From the NCBI GenBank assembly GCA_034376265.1, contig JAXMJU010000179.1:8050-72049 (forward strand): a DNA stretch of 64,000 bases, written 5' to 3'. Under the pieces are notes generated by a model. The model ran no database searches. It saw only the letters and a list, made by a program, of their open reading frames with translations, and was not told where the DNA came from. A program made the position numbers and the translations under genes. This document shows, one piece after another, positions 1-8,004 of this stretch (its first letter is position 1; the number at the start of each line of letters is the position of its first letter). This DNA is from Sulfuritalea sp034376265 (GTDB lineage: Bacteria > Pseudomonadota > Gammaproteobacteria > Burkholderiales > Rhodocyclaceae).

Positions 1-240
1 CCCCTCGACAATATCCGACATCTTGAAATCATTGCTGCCGACGCGCATCTTGAATCCAAGCTCGGCATGGCACACCTTGCACCGGAAGCGGATGCGGTGA
101 AACCAGTGCGGGAAAATCACCGGACGCACACCTTCCTTTTCGGCCCTACGATTCAGCACGACATCTCCATATTCGGCAGTGGCCGGCGGTGTTGTTGCGA
201 GCAAACCCGGGACCAGCAACACAAGACACCAAAATTTCAC
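1..240 (-). CDS. c7-type triheme cytochrome, 3' end outside window
   Basis: The first 80 codons of a secreted c-type cytochrome are visible; the rest lies left of the window. A GTG start at 240 gives a signal peptide of about 22 residues ending TPPATA before EYGDVV. The haem motif CKVCH sits at residues 54-58, and histidines at 45 and 48 could be distal haem ligands. The visible part closely matches the complete triheme protein at 2763-3173 (shared AEYGDVV, IFPHWFHR, RFRCKVCHA), so two more haems are expected beyond the edge. It starts 8 nt after the stop of the preceding cytochrome gene and is in the same operon. The role as periplasmic electron carrier is inferred from the family. The GTG start has no strong ribosome site. 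Confidence 0.85.
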   Translation of the reverse strand, partial: MKFWCLVLLVPGLLATTPPATAEYGDVVLNRRAEKEGVRPVIFPHWFHRIRFRCKVCHAELGFKMRVGSNDFKMSDIVEG

Positions 241-248
241 GGTACCGC

Positions 249-839
249 TCACTTGGGCGGTACCGCACCGGCAGGAATCGCGATCGGCAGCGAGGGCCGG
301 GGTTTCCCGTCGCCCGGCCTGACCACGCTGTGGCAACGGAAGCACTCCGTCAAGGGGAACGCCACTGCGCCATGGCAAACGCCGCACTGTTCGCCCTCGA
401 GAATTCTCAACATCGAGAACTTGGTGGCCCCTGCCTCGGCCTTGAACAGATGATCATGGCAATTGGTGCAATCCAGCCAGAGGGTATGCTGGCGATGCGG
501 AAAGCGCACGATCGGCATGCCACCTTTTAGATTCAGCAGAACATCCGATTCGTAAACGCGAATCTTGGTATCCGGCCGGAGATTAGCGCGGGGGTTGATT
601 TCGCCCTTTTCCAGGGATTGAACCCACCGCACCATGTTCCCGGCCGTGTCCGGTGTCAGCTTGGACAGCGCAACTCCGGGTTCTTGCAGAACTTTTACGG
701 CGGGCCCGCGCGGGTCGTGAACACCATCCTTGCGCAGGGAAACCCATTCGTCACCCCATGCCACCGCGCTTGCTACAACCGCCAAAACGACGATAAGCCG
801 CCGCTGTGCCGGCTTACCCGGGAATATAGATACCCGCAT
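249..839 (-). CDS. c7-type triheme cytochrome
   Basis: A 196-residue periplasmic cytochrome with an N-terminal hydrophobic export segment (residues 13-28). Three haem motifs, CTNCH (124-128), CGVCH (152-156) and CFRCH (166-170), follow an unassigned domain with DGVHDP and INPRANLRPD. Spacing and the FPHRQHTLWLDC segment match the c(7)-type triheme domain family of electron-transfer proteins. It is paralogous to the C-terminal half of the protein at 1724-2749. The ATG at 839 was chosen because export sequence follows directly; it overlaps the end of the upstream gene by 26 nt, and the Shine-Dalgarno is distant (GGAG about 18 nt upstream), so the start is uncertain. Likely translated by coupling within the operon. 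Confidence 0.85.
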   Translation of the reverse strand: MRVSIFPGKPAQRRLIVVLAVVASAVAWGDEWVSLRKDGVHDPRGPAVKVLQEPGVALSKLTPDTAGNMVRWVQSLEKGEINPRANLRPDTKIRVYESDVLLNLKGGMPIVRFPHRQHTLWLDCTNCHDHLFKAEAGATKFSMLRILEGEQCGVCHGAVAFPLTECFRCHSVVRPGDGKPRPSLPIAIPAGAVPPK

Positions 840-1710
840 TGCGAATAGCGCGCACCAACTCCGCGGTGGATTCCTCCAGCAGTTTGACTGCCTCATCATA
901 GGCTTTGCGCGACGCTGCCTCGTCTGCCTTGATGCGTAGTTCCTGGCCCTTCGAAAGATAGGCCTTGACCATTTCGCCGCTCGCCTTTTTTTCATCGACG
1001 AGAACTTTGATCAGCATCTGATGCGTATTGTTCCTATCGATTTCATAATGAAATTCTTCCTCCTTGGTCGCGAAGTTCAGCGAGCGCACCAGCGTATCGC
1101 CGCTACGCAGGCTGGTCAGCCCGGCCTTGGCGACCAGATAGCCGCGATCGATCTCGGCACGCGCCTCCTTGAACTTGCGCTCGTGCGCCAGTGCCGCAGC
1201 CCCAGCCATCGACTTCTCGATCTGCGCGACGGTTTCGTTTACTCCCTTGGCGGACTTCTCGTCGGAAACCCGCTTGTAGGCTCCCAGCAAGGCTTGCACG
1301 CTTTCCAGACGCAGCAGGTAATCGTTCTCGATTTTCTTCGCGCTAACTTCTTCCGGCGCGGCAAAGCGCACGGCATCGAAGAAGGTCGAACGCGATTCGG
1401 CCAGCAGCGCGGATGCCTTTTCCAGGTTGCCCTGATCGAGCGCCGCCTTGGCGGCGCCGTGCAGTTCGCGCGCACGATCGCGCCGCTGCAAGGCCTCCGG
1501 CGCCTTGCTGGAATCGATCTGGCGCGCAGCAGACGAGCTTTCCAGCAGTTTGCCTACCGAATCCAGATTGGACGCCAGTTGCGCCTTGTCGATCTTGTTG
1601 CCGGCCAGACGCGATGCGGCACTTTCCGGCGCATTGGCCGGCGGCGGGGTTTGAGCCAGAATACCCACACAGGCAAGCAGGGAAATCAGCAGGACCATCG
1701 GCTTGTTCAT
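814..1710 (-). CDS. helical periplasmic protein or lipoprotein of the cytochrome operon
   Basis: A 298-residue protein I do not recognise. The N-terminus is a signal peptide containing LLAC at residues 11-14, which could be a lipobox, so the protein may be lipid-anchored. The rest has no cysteine pair or haem motif and reads as long charged and alanine-rich helices (for example RRDRARELHGAAKAALDQG and KAYDEAVKLLEEST), similar to TPR-like or coiled scaffolds. It sits between two pairs of triheme cytochromes, which suggests a structural or docking role; that is inference. The ATG at 1710 has AGG six bases upstream and starts 14 nt after the previous stop. Confidence 0.75.
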   Translation of the reverse strand: MNKPMVLLISLLACVGILAQTPPPANAPESAASRLAGNKIDKAQLASNLDSVGKLLESSSAARQIDSSKAPEALQRRDRARELHGAAKAALDQGNLEKASALLAESRSTFFDAVRFAAPEEVSAKKIENDYLLRLESVQALLGAYKRVSDEKSAKGVNETVAQIEKSMAGAAALAHERKFKEARAEIDRGYLVAKAGLTSLRSGDTLVRSLNFATKEEEFHYEIDRNNTHQMLIKVLVDEKKASGEMVKAYLSKGQELRIKADEAASRKAYDEAVKLLEESTAELVRAIRNAGIYIPG

Positions 1711-1723
1711 CGCAATACCTCGT

Positions 1724-2749
1724 TTACTTCGTCGCCGGCGCGGTTGCCTGGGCGGGACGGAATTCCTTCTTCTTCGAATGGCAAAGCCGGCATTCCGAAA
1801 CCGGAAAGGCCACCTTGCCGTGACAGACACCACATTTCTCGCCCAGGAGAATTGCCGCCATGCTGATCGCATTGGCGCCTTTCTGCGGCACGAAAATCGC
1901 CGGATGACAATTCGAGCAGTCAAGCCATTCCGTGTGCTGTTTGTGCGGATACACCACGTCGGGCATCGAGCCTTTTACTTCGCGCACGATGTTGAGATCG
2001 ATGACGACGGGGGCGGCATTGGCATCCTGCCGATCCCAGCGCGGGTTGATCTTTTTATCTTCGATCGCCTTTACCCAATTGACGCGATTCCCGGCCAGGC
2101 TTTTCGGCAAGGGACCATAGGCCGCTAGCGGTGCCATCAAGGCAACGGTACCGTCGTTGGTCGGATCATGGATGCCGTCCTCGGTGGGTGGCGGGTTGCG
2201 CTTGCCGATCGGCTTCAGGAGCCGATTGAAGGAGTTGATGTCGGCGGCCGATGCTCCCGAGGTGTTTGCCGTCGCATCGATCGATGCGGCCGGCGCGACC
2301 GCAGCGGCAGCCGGTACCGGCGCCGTCGCGACAGATGCAGCCGCCACTTTGGGATTTGCCACTTTGGGATTTGCCACCTTGGGAGTTGCCACCGCTGGGG
2401 CAGCAACCGGCGCCGCAGCAGCAGGCTTTGCCGGACTCGCGGTCTTTACCGATGCCAGCATGAAATCCACGGCCGCCTTGACGTCTCCATCCGATGCGGT
2501 CAGGTTGCCGCCCTTGGCCGGCATGCCCTTGGCCGTGCCCTTCAGGGCGCTGGCATACAGGCGAGCGGTTCCGCCTGCCAGACGGGGCTGCCAGTCGGCC
2601 GCATTGCCAAATCGAGGTGCACCGGCGATTCCCGCCGCATGGCAAACCACACAAGTCTTGGTGTACAAAACCTTGCCGGCATCGGCGGCGGCGGCCGCTC
2701 CAAAAAACGCCGACATCAGGACGGGAAGAATTACTCGTTCAATTTTCAT
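1724..2749 (-). CDS. fused class I cytochrome c and c7-type triheme cytochrome
   Basis: A 341-residue secreted tetraheme protein. After a signal peptide (about 1-22) comes a c5-like class I domain with CVVCH at 33-37 and a probable Met ligand in GMPAKGG. It closely resembles the stand-alone cytochrome at 10206-10595. A linker of roughly 70 residues rich in Ala, Pro and Val follows, including tandem KVANP units. The C-terminal domain has CSNCH (278-282), CGVCH (306-310) and CRLCH (320-324) and is paralogous to the 249-839 protein. The long flexible linker would let the high-potential mono-haem domain move relative to the triheme module; this mechanism is inferred. The gene is 13 nt from its upstream neighbour. 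Confidence 0.88.
   Translation of the reverse strand: MKIERVILPVLMSAFFGAAAAADAGKVLYTKTCVVCHAAGIAGAPRFGNAADWQPRLAGGTARLYASALKGTAKGMPAKGGNLTASDGDVKAAVDFMLASVKTASPAKPAAAAPVAAPAVATPKVANPKVANPKVAAASVATAPVPAAAAVAPAASIDATANTSGASAADINSFNRLLKPIGKRNPPPTEDGIHDPTNDGTVALMAPLAAYGPLPKSLAGNRVNWVKAIEDKKINPRWDRQDANAAPVVIDLNIVREVKGSMPDVVYPHKQHTEWLDCSNCHPAIFVPQKGANAISMAAILLGEKCGVCHGKVAFPVSECRLCHSKKKEFRPAQATAPATK
2343..2387. repeat. three tandem 15-bp units inside cytochrome linker
   Basis: Three consecutive 15-base units (two identical, the third with two changes) encode the KVANP repeats of the linker on the minus strand. The number of units could vary by slippage and change linker length without a frameshift. 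Confidence 0.85.
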
Positions 2750-2762
2750 GATCGCCCGTCCC

Positions 2763-3173
2763 TTATTTCTTCTGTAGTGCCGCGGGGGCTAGTTTCTGGA
2801 TAGTGCTTTCGTGCACTTGCGTCGGCGTGCCCGGCTTTGCCGAATGGCACAGATTGCAGTTCTCCACCGACCAGGCGAGTTCGCCGTTGTGACAGGCTCC
2901 GCAAAACTGGCCGTCGATGATCTTCACCATGTTGATCTCGTTGCCTCCCGCCTTGAACTTGAAGCCGAGATCGGCGTGACACACCTTGCAGCGAAACCGG
3001 ACGCGATGAAACCAGTGGGGAAATATCGCCGGCCGCATGCCGGCGGCATCGGAGTAATTGTTTATCACTACATCCCCGTACTCTGCGCGCGCGTCGTCGG
3101 TGTCGAATGCGACGATCGCGGCAAATGCGAGCAGGATCGCGAACCAGCGCTGCCGGGGAGCTCTTCCAATCAT
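2763..3173 (-). CDS. c7-type triheme cytochrome
   Basis: A 136-residue periplasmic triheme cytochrome: signal peptide to about residue 30 (DDARA before EYGDVV), then CKVCH (62-66), CGACH (91-95) and CNLCH (106-110), with FPHWFHR supplying candidate distal histidines. Small size and motif spacing fit c7-type triheme proteins that shuttle electrons in the periplasm. It is paralogous to the truncated gene at the left edge. The ATG at 3173 is preferred over the upstream in-frame start because GGAAGG lies five bases before it. The gene follows the outer-membrane barrel gene by 51 nt, consistent with one transcript and with electron delivery to the barrel complex (inference). Confidence 0.88.
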   Translation of the reverse strand: MIGRAPRQRWFAILLAFAAIVAFDTDDARAEYGDVVINNYSDAAGMRPAIFPHWFHRVRFRCKVCHADLGFKFKAGGNEINMVKIIDGQFCGACHNGELAWSVENCNLCHSAKPGTPTQVHESTIQKLAPAALQKK

Positions 3174-3224
3174 AATACCTTCCTCTAAAAGCATATTTTT
3201 GCTCGAATATTTCAGTTAGGAATT

Positions 3225-5558
3225 CTACCAGCGGCCATCGAAGATTCCGTCAAAATCACGACTGACCGAACCGAATATGGAAGCAGATTTCCTGCCAGCT
3301 TGGTCGATAGTCGTCAGTCTCAGGCTAAAAGCCAGCTTTCCGAGCCGGTAGTCCAGCAGATGCTGCATAGACACGCTCTGCTGGCTGTTCAGCGCCTCGG
3401 CAAGCGAGCCTTCCAGGCGCTGGTTCGAGAAACTGTTCACATACATCAGATTGCCCGTGTAGTTCAACAGGGGAACCGAAAACAGATTGCGATGCGTATA
3501 GCCGATGGTGAACGTGCCCATCGTCGTCGGCGCCGAGTTGTCGAAGGTCACGCCATTGATGGTTTCCTCAGCGGAAGCGCTGGCGATGGAGCGGCTCCAG
3601 TTCAGCCCTGCATTGGCGGTCAGGCTAGCGTTCCGCGAAAATTGATAGGCGCCGCCGCCCGTCAGGTTTGCGCTCTGAAAATGATGATTGCCGGTCGAGG
3701 CGTTCGATATCGAATCGGACAACGTCACGCTCGCATTTCCGCGCAGCGCCGCGCTCAGTGTCGAACTCCACGAAGCGGCCGCGGAATTGCTCATGGTGAG
3801 CGTCGGGCCCTGTTCGCTGGTGGACCGTGAAAGGCCCTGATTCGCGGAGAAATTGACTGCCTGGCTGCCACCGAAAAGAAAGTTGCGCCCAAGATTGTGA
3901 TTGGCGCTGACGCTGGTGCCGACAAAATTCTGGCCGGCGCTGGATGCCATTCTCGATGCCCCGCCGCCAACGCCCCAGCCGTAGTTGAATCCCATCAGTT
4001 GCAAGGGGTCTCCGGTATAGGAGACTGCCGCCGATTGCGAGTTGAAGAAAGAGCGCGGACCGGACGACGTGCCGAGTATTCCCGCGGACGCCCCCCCCGA
4101 CGCCGAGAGATTGTTGCTGAAACGGTAGGTGCCGGTGACGTTGCCGGCGACGTTCAACAGGCTGGACTTCGCGCCGTTGCTGGTTACCTGCGTGTGAATC
4201 AGGTTGCCGCCGCCGGTCAGCGTCAATGGCTGGTCTTCGTACGGCCTCCAGGTAAAGCTGGTGGTGCCCAGGAGCAGGTTTGCGGCATTTTCGATGGATG
4301 CATTTCCTTGAGCGGACGTCGTCTGGTTCCGCGTGTACTCCAGCGCGCTGTTGATGCTCAGATCCTCATGCACCCACCAGCCATGGCTGACCTTGCCGGT
4401 CAGGCGACGGTAATTTTCCGCCGACAGATCCGCAGCCGATGAAGTCAGTCCGAAATTGGCATTGAGCGCATGCCTGCCCTCCAGCGGATGATCGAAATCG
4501 AATTCCGCCCCGGTCGAGAAATCCCCGAGCAGGGATGTCGTCGCACTGGTACCGGTCGCGGTACTGAAGCTGTTGCGGTTAAACGATGCGCCATAGCGCT
4601 CGCGGCCTTCCTCGGGGCGGTACTGCTGTCGCACCGAAATATTGTTGAAGCGCGTCTCCTGCCCCACGTCGAAGGCCCTGGTCTCCGAACTTCCCTGAGT
4701 GAAATTGACGCTGAGCGGATAACGGCTGAGCGGCAGCACATCGGCGCCGAGCGAATAACTGAGCCCGCTGCTGACTCCTTTGACGTCCTGTCCGGCCGCG
4801 GACGAGTAGGTCGACTTGCCCAGGTTGTAGTTGAACGATCCGTTCCATTGCGCAACATAGGGGGCAACGACAAAACTGCTGGCCTGGAGTGCGACGGTAT
4901 TTATGTCGTTGAGAAAACTCGTACCTTGTCCCAGCGTCGAATTCAGGCTCGACACCGTGTTTCCTGCCCAGCGAATTGGCGCCATGCCCCATCTGGTTTC
5001 GCCAACATCGGGAAGGCTGTCGCCTGGAGCATTCTGCACGCCGGCAGGCACAGCGGATCCAGCGATCGGGCGCCGCGGTGCTGGTGCCGGACGTGGATCG
5101 AAGGGTATGGGCTGTTCCGGTGCGTCCGGTCCATCGTCCGTCTTCGCGCGCGGCGGCGAACCTTCTCCAGCTCTGGCAGTTCCCTGTCCACCGGCCACAG
5201 GAGATCCAGCCGCGGCGGTCGCGCTGTCTGGCGCGGCGCGCGGCAAGCCCAGGTTCTGCGACAAGATCAGGCGAAGCCTTGGCTCGGGCCGCGCGGCGGG
5301 CACGGCCCGCTTCCGTGGCGGAGTTTTGCCAGAGTTGAGCGGAGTCAGAAGCAGGGAAAACCGCAGTGGCAACGGTTCGCCGGATCTGACCGCAGCCGTA
5401 ATGTCAGCCCCTCGCGGCACGACCAGGGCAGCTTCCTGGCGGCCGCTGCCGGAACCGCTCTGGGACCACGCCACGCTTGAGCAAAATGCCCCTCCGACCA
5501 AACTCAACAGCAGACGATCGGATCGGACGCGATCACAGCCCCGCTTTGATTTCCTCAC
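3225..5558 (-). CDS. large outer-membrane beta-barrel protein of cytochrome operon
   Basis: A 777-residue protein with a signal peptide (about 1-32, ending SSVAWSQ). A Pro/Ala/Arg-rich region to about residue 200 follows, then about 570 residues of alternating polar and aromatic strands with many Asn, Ser, Gly and Tyr. It ends in FDGIFDGRW, a terminal aromatic as in BAM-inserted barrels. Length would allow well over 20 strands, comparable to the MtrB/PioB-type porins that sheath a multihaem cytochrome, but I cannot show homology and there is no CxxC at its N-terminus. Its place between a parvulin isomerase and triheme cytochromes supports a porin-cytochrome conduit role. The start is GTG; no in-frame ATG precedes it and the ribosome site is weak. 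Confidence 0.75.
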   Translation of the reverse strand: MRKSKRGCDRVRSDRLLLSLVGGAFCSSVAWSQSGSGSGRQEAALVVPRGADITAAVRSGEPLPLRFSLLLTPLNSGKTPPRKRAVPAARPEPRLRLILSQNLGLPRAAPDSATAAAGSPVAGGQGTARAGEGSPPRAKTDDGPDAPEQPIPFDPRPAPAPRRPIAGSAVPAGVQNAPGDSLPDVGETRWGMAPIRWAGNTVSSLNSTLGQGTSFLNDINTVALQASSFVVAPYVAQWNGSFNYNLGKSTYSSAAGQDVKGVSSGLSYSLGADVLPLSRYPLSVNFTQGSSETRAFDVGQETRFNNISVRQQYRPEEGRERYGASFNRNSFSTATGTSATTSLLGDFSTGAEFDFDHPLEGRHALNANFGLTSSAADLSAENYRRLTGKVSHGWWVHEDLSINSALEYTRNQTTSAQGNASIENAANLLLGTTSFTWRPYEDQPLTLTGGGNLIHTQVTSNGAKSSLLNVAGNVTGTYRFSNNLSASGGASAGILGTSSGPRSFFNSQSAAVSYTGDPLQLMGFNYGWGVGGGASRMASSAGQNFVGTSVSANHNLGRNFLFGGSQAVNFSANQGLSRSTSEQGPTLTMSNSAAASWSSTLSAALRGNASVTLSDSISNASTGNHHFQSANLTGGGAYQFSRNASLTANAGLNWSRSIASASAEETINGVTFDNSAPTTMGTFTIGYTHRNLFSVPLLNYTGNLMYVNSFSNQRLEGSLAEALNSQQSVSMQHLLDYRLGKLAFSLRLTTIDQAGRKSASIFGSVSRDFDGIFDGRW

Positions 5559-5609
5559 TGTGCCAAACCGTCACCGTGCTTGAAGCGCTTGATACAGGCT
5601 CTCCTCAGT

Positions 5610-6680
5610 CTATTGATTTGGCGTCTTGACCGCCGCCGGACGCCCTTCCGCAATGACCACGTCCGCATTCTTGCGCAGCGAGGCGACGAAGTCCTTCCAG
5701 ACCTGATCCCGCTTTTCGCGCATTGCCAGTTGTTGCGCGCGCTCCTTGACCTGCTCATAGGCGCGCAGGGTCGCCGGTGTTCGCTCATCGACCCGGAATA
5801 TTCCTATTCCCTCCAGAACCCGGACAGGCTCACCGACCTCGCCGTTCTTGTAGCTTCCCAATGCAGCCTGGACTGCATCCGGCAGCATTCCCATGTGTAC
5901 GTAGCCCATGTCGCCGCCTTGTGCGGAACTGGGATCGGAGGAAACCATGCGGGCGATGTCCGCAAAGTTCGCCCCGCCCCGAATCCTGCGTACTATGGCT
6001 TCCGCCTCGGCGATCGCCGCATTCCAGACCGAAACCGACGACGAGGGATCCACGCCGAGGAGAATCGCATGCACCCGCAGGCGTTCGGGCTCGGTAAACA
6101 ACTCGGGCTTCGCCAGATAGAAAGCCCTCACCTCGTCCGCCGACATGCTGACAGCATCACGGACCTGCGTTTCGAGTTGGGCGACCCGCACCTGCTCCTC
6201 GAGTTCACCGCGCAATTGCGGCAGGACGCGTTCCCGGTCCCGCTGCCATTCCGGCGACCGCGCATTCTGCTGCTCGAAGGCGTTTACCCGCCGATCGATT
6301 TCCTCGCGATTCGCCTGGATTCCGCGTCGCGTGGCTTCTTCGCTCAGCAGTATGCTATTGACAATATGATCGGTGACTACTTCCCGCGCCTTCAGCAAGT
6401 CTTCGTCGGGCACGCGGCCGTGATAGTACTTGGTTCGCAGGTAAGCGCCAAAGGCGGCGTGAAACTCCCCCTGGGTCACGCGCCGGGAATTCACCCGGGC
6501 GAAAAGGCCCGGTTCGATGGCCGGCGCAGGAGCAGACATGCTGGCCGCGGAAGCGGCCGTTCCCGGCGCCGCGATGGCGGAAGAAGCCTGTCCCGTCGCC
6601 TGCCCAAGTACCGGCGAGGAAAGGGCAAACATCACGAGCGCGCCGAATCCGGCAAGCGTTGGACCGGAAAGCCGTTTCAT
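5610..6680 (-). CDS. periplasmic parvulin-type peptidyl-prolyl isomerase
   Basis: A 356-residue exported protein: signal peptide (about 1-26), an Ala/Ser-rich stretch, a SurA-like helical N-domain, then a PpiC/rotamase domain (roughly residues 195-300). The rotamase domain contains RVHAILL, FADIARMVSSDPSSAQGGDMGYV and the closing GIGIFRVDE. Such proteins catalyse prolyl isomerisation and chaperone outer-membrane proteins. It is the first gene of the operon that continues with the barrel, so assisting barrel folding is the natural inference. AGGAGG lies nine bases before ATG 6680 and six before an in-frame TTG at 6683; either could be used. A terminator for the gene behind it lies just upstream, so its promoter must be within about 90 bases. 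Confidence 0.88.
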   Translation of the reverse strand: MKRLSGPTLAGFGALVMFALSSPVLGQATGQASSAIAAPGTAASAASMSAPAPAIEPGLFARVNSRRVTQGEFHAAFGAYLRTKYYHGRVPDEDLLKAREVVTDHIVNSILLSEEATRRGIQANREEIDRRVNAFEQQNARSPEWQRDRERVLPQLRGELEEQVRVAQLETQVRDAVSMSADEVRAFYLAKPELFTEPERLRVHAILLGVDPSSSVSVWNAAIAEAEAIVRRIRGGANFADIARMVSSDPSSAQGGDMGYVHMGMLPDAVQAALGSYKNGEVGEPVRVLEGIGIFRVDERTPATLRAYEQVKERAQQLAMREKRDQVWKDFVASLRKNADVVIAEGRPAAVKTPNQ

Positions 6681-6767
6681 CAATAATTTCCTCCTGGTGG
6701 GCGCGCTTGAATTCCAAGCCGCGGGTAGACAATCTTAAAGCGAATGGGTTTCATGCACCATGCAGCG

Positions 6768-6796
6768 AAAAAAAAGCCCCACGAACTCGCGGGGCC
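6768..6796 (-). terminator. rho-independent terminator
   Basis: On the minus strand an 8-bp stem (GCCCCGCG / CGTGGGGC, one G-T pair) with loop AGTT is followed by eight T. It ends the transcript of the tetraheme gene at 6889-7707 and separates it from the isomerase operon. Confidence 0.9.
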
Positions 6797-6888
6797 TTGT
6801 GGTACTTGGTGAAGCCAGGGCGGTATGTCAGCCGGCCATCGCTATTTGACAATCCATACCGCTGCGATGGCCGATCTTTTGCCGCCGA

Positions 6889-7707
6889 TTACTTGTTGTG
6901 ACAGGTGAGGCAGACCGCGCTGGCAGCATTCGTCTTTCTCAGGAAGGTGCCGTTCGTCGTATTGTGCGGATCATGGCAGCTGCCGCATTCGACGAAATAG
7001 TCGCTGTCCCGGGAATACAACTGGATGTCGGCCTTGTCCCGCTTGCTGTTTGAGTTGCCGTCGAAGTAGGCGATCGTGTTGGCGGACATGGTTACCGGTG
7101 CATTGAAGTCCGCGTCGGCACAGGCGGTCAGGACACCTACGCCACCCGCAAGGCTCATGCCGCCACCACAATAAGGCACCTGGATCGGGTGATCGTTGGT
7201 CAGGTCTACGCCCAAGTTGGCGACCGAAGTCTGAACGATCTTGCCGTCAGCCGTGGCGCTCCAAGTGTAACCCGCGGCGCTATAAGCCCGAGTGCCGGTC
7301 GAAACGCCGCCGCTGCCCGGAATGTTGATCAGGACGTCCATCGCCTGCGAACCATCATGACAGGAAAGACAGGCGAGGGACACGCCGCCGGTCGTCACCG
7401 TACCATCCATGGTCGAGGAGTTGGTCTGGCTATACGTCGTCAGCGCGGAAGGGCTCACCGCCTTGTTCCACAGTGGCGCATTGACGTTGCTGTTCGATGC
7501 GTGCGGCGTATGACAGAACACGCAGATTTCCGGATCGCCGTTGGCGCCCGTACCGGAGACCTTGTTGCCCGCAAGGCCGCCTGATGTAAGGTCATGCTTG
7601 GAACCGGCGATCCCCGCTTGCACTCCCATGGACATCGCCGACAGCAGCAACGCCCCTCCCAAACCGAGCAGATATCTGCCCAAGAAACTACTCAAACGCT
7701 TGTCCAT
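6889..7707 (-). CDS. tetraheme doubled-CxxCH cytochrome
   Basis: A 272-residue secreted cytochrome with signal peptide (about 1-31, SMGVQA). Its haem motifs are CVFCH (62-66), CLSCH (113-117), CGSCH (241-245) and CLTCH (266-270). The VFCHTPH and SCHDPH contexts are those of the doubled-CxxCH family found in respiratory multihaem proteins. It is paralogous to the protein at 9195-9983, with the NHL lipoprotein gene between them. AGGAGG six bases before ATG 7707 decides that start over the ATG two codons upstream. A CRP/FNR-like palindrome lies about 140 bp upstream. Partners and potential cannot be read from the sequence. Confidence 0.88.
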   Translation of the reverse strand: MDKRLSSFLGRYLLGLGGALLLSAMSMGVQAGIAGSKHDLTSGGLAGNKVSGTGANGDPEICVFCHTPHASNSNVNAPLWNKAVSPSALTTYSQTNSSTMDGTVTTGGVSLACLSCHDGSQAMDVLINIPGSGGVSTGTRAYSAAGYTWSATADGKIVQTSVANLGVDLTNDHPIQVPYCGGGMSLAGGVGVLTACADADFNAPVTMSANTIAYFDGNSNSKRDKADIQLYSRDSDYFVECGSCHDPHNTTNGTFLRKTNAASAVCLTCHNK

Positions 7708-7845
7708 GACCATCCTCCTAAATTTGGGAACCAAGACCAGTGATTCAGTTCTACGCCCACTATCAAGCACTTTGTGTGCCAGCATTCGGTATCTAGAACT
7801 GAAGTAGTATCGGTCGGCAATTGATCACGAAACTTGTGCCTAGTC

Positions 7846-7859
7846 GTGACATTAGTCAC
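7846..7859. promoter_or_regulatory. CRP/FNR-family-like palindrome
   Basis: GTGAC-ATTA-GTCAC is a perfect inverted repeat; read on the minus strand it is TGTGA-N6-TCACG, one mismatch from the CRP-family consensus. It lies in the 297-nt gap upstream of the tetraheme gene starting at 7707, where an activator could bind. No other clear feature is seen in this gap. Confidence 0.45.
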
Positions 7860-8004
7860 ACAGCCAGACGGCCTTGGCACGGCGACACCGGCCACCACGT
7901 CTATTTGCATTGAGTCTGCCGCCGGGCGCAACACCAGAATCGAGAAAATATTCCCGAAGGCAAGAAACCAAGTAATGCACTCGGCAATTATGTTTTGGCG
8001 GACC

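Noticed and set aside
2343..2387. Short regular repeats considered as a CRISPR array
   Set aside because: Units are tandem without spacers and encode a protein linker.
3899..3922. Another copy of the dispersed motif (TTGGCGCTGACG)
   Set aside because: Only 12 bases match, and the AGT start and ACGG block are missing; it encodes a VSAN peptide in the barrel.
3225..5558. Naming the barrel mtrB
   Set aside because: Length is similar but no MtrB-specific N-terminal CxxC or recognisable MtrA/MtrC partner is visible.
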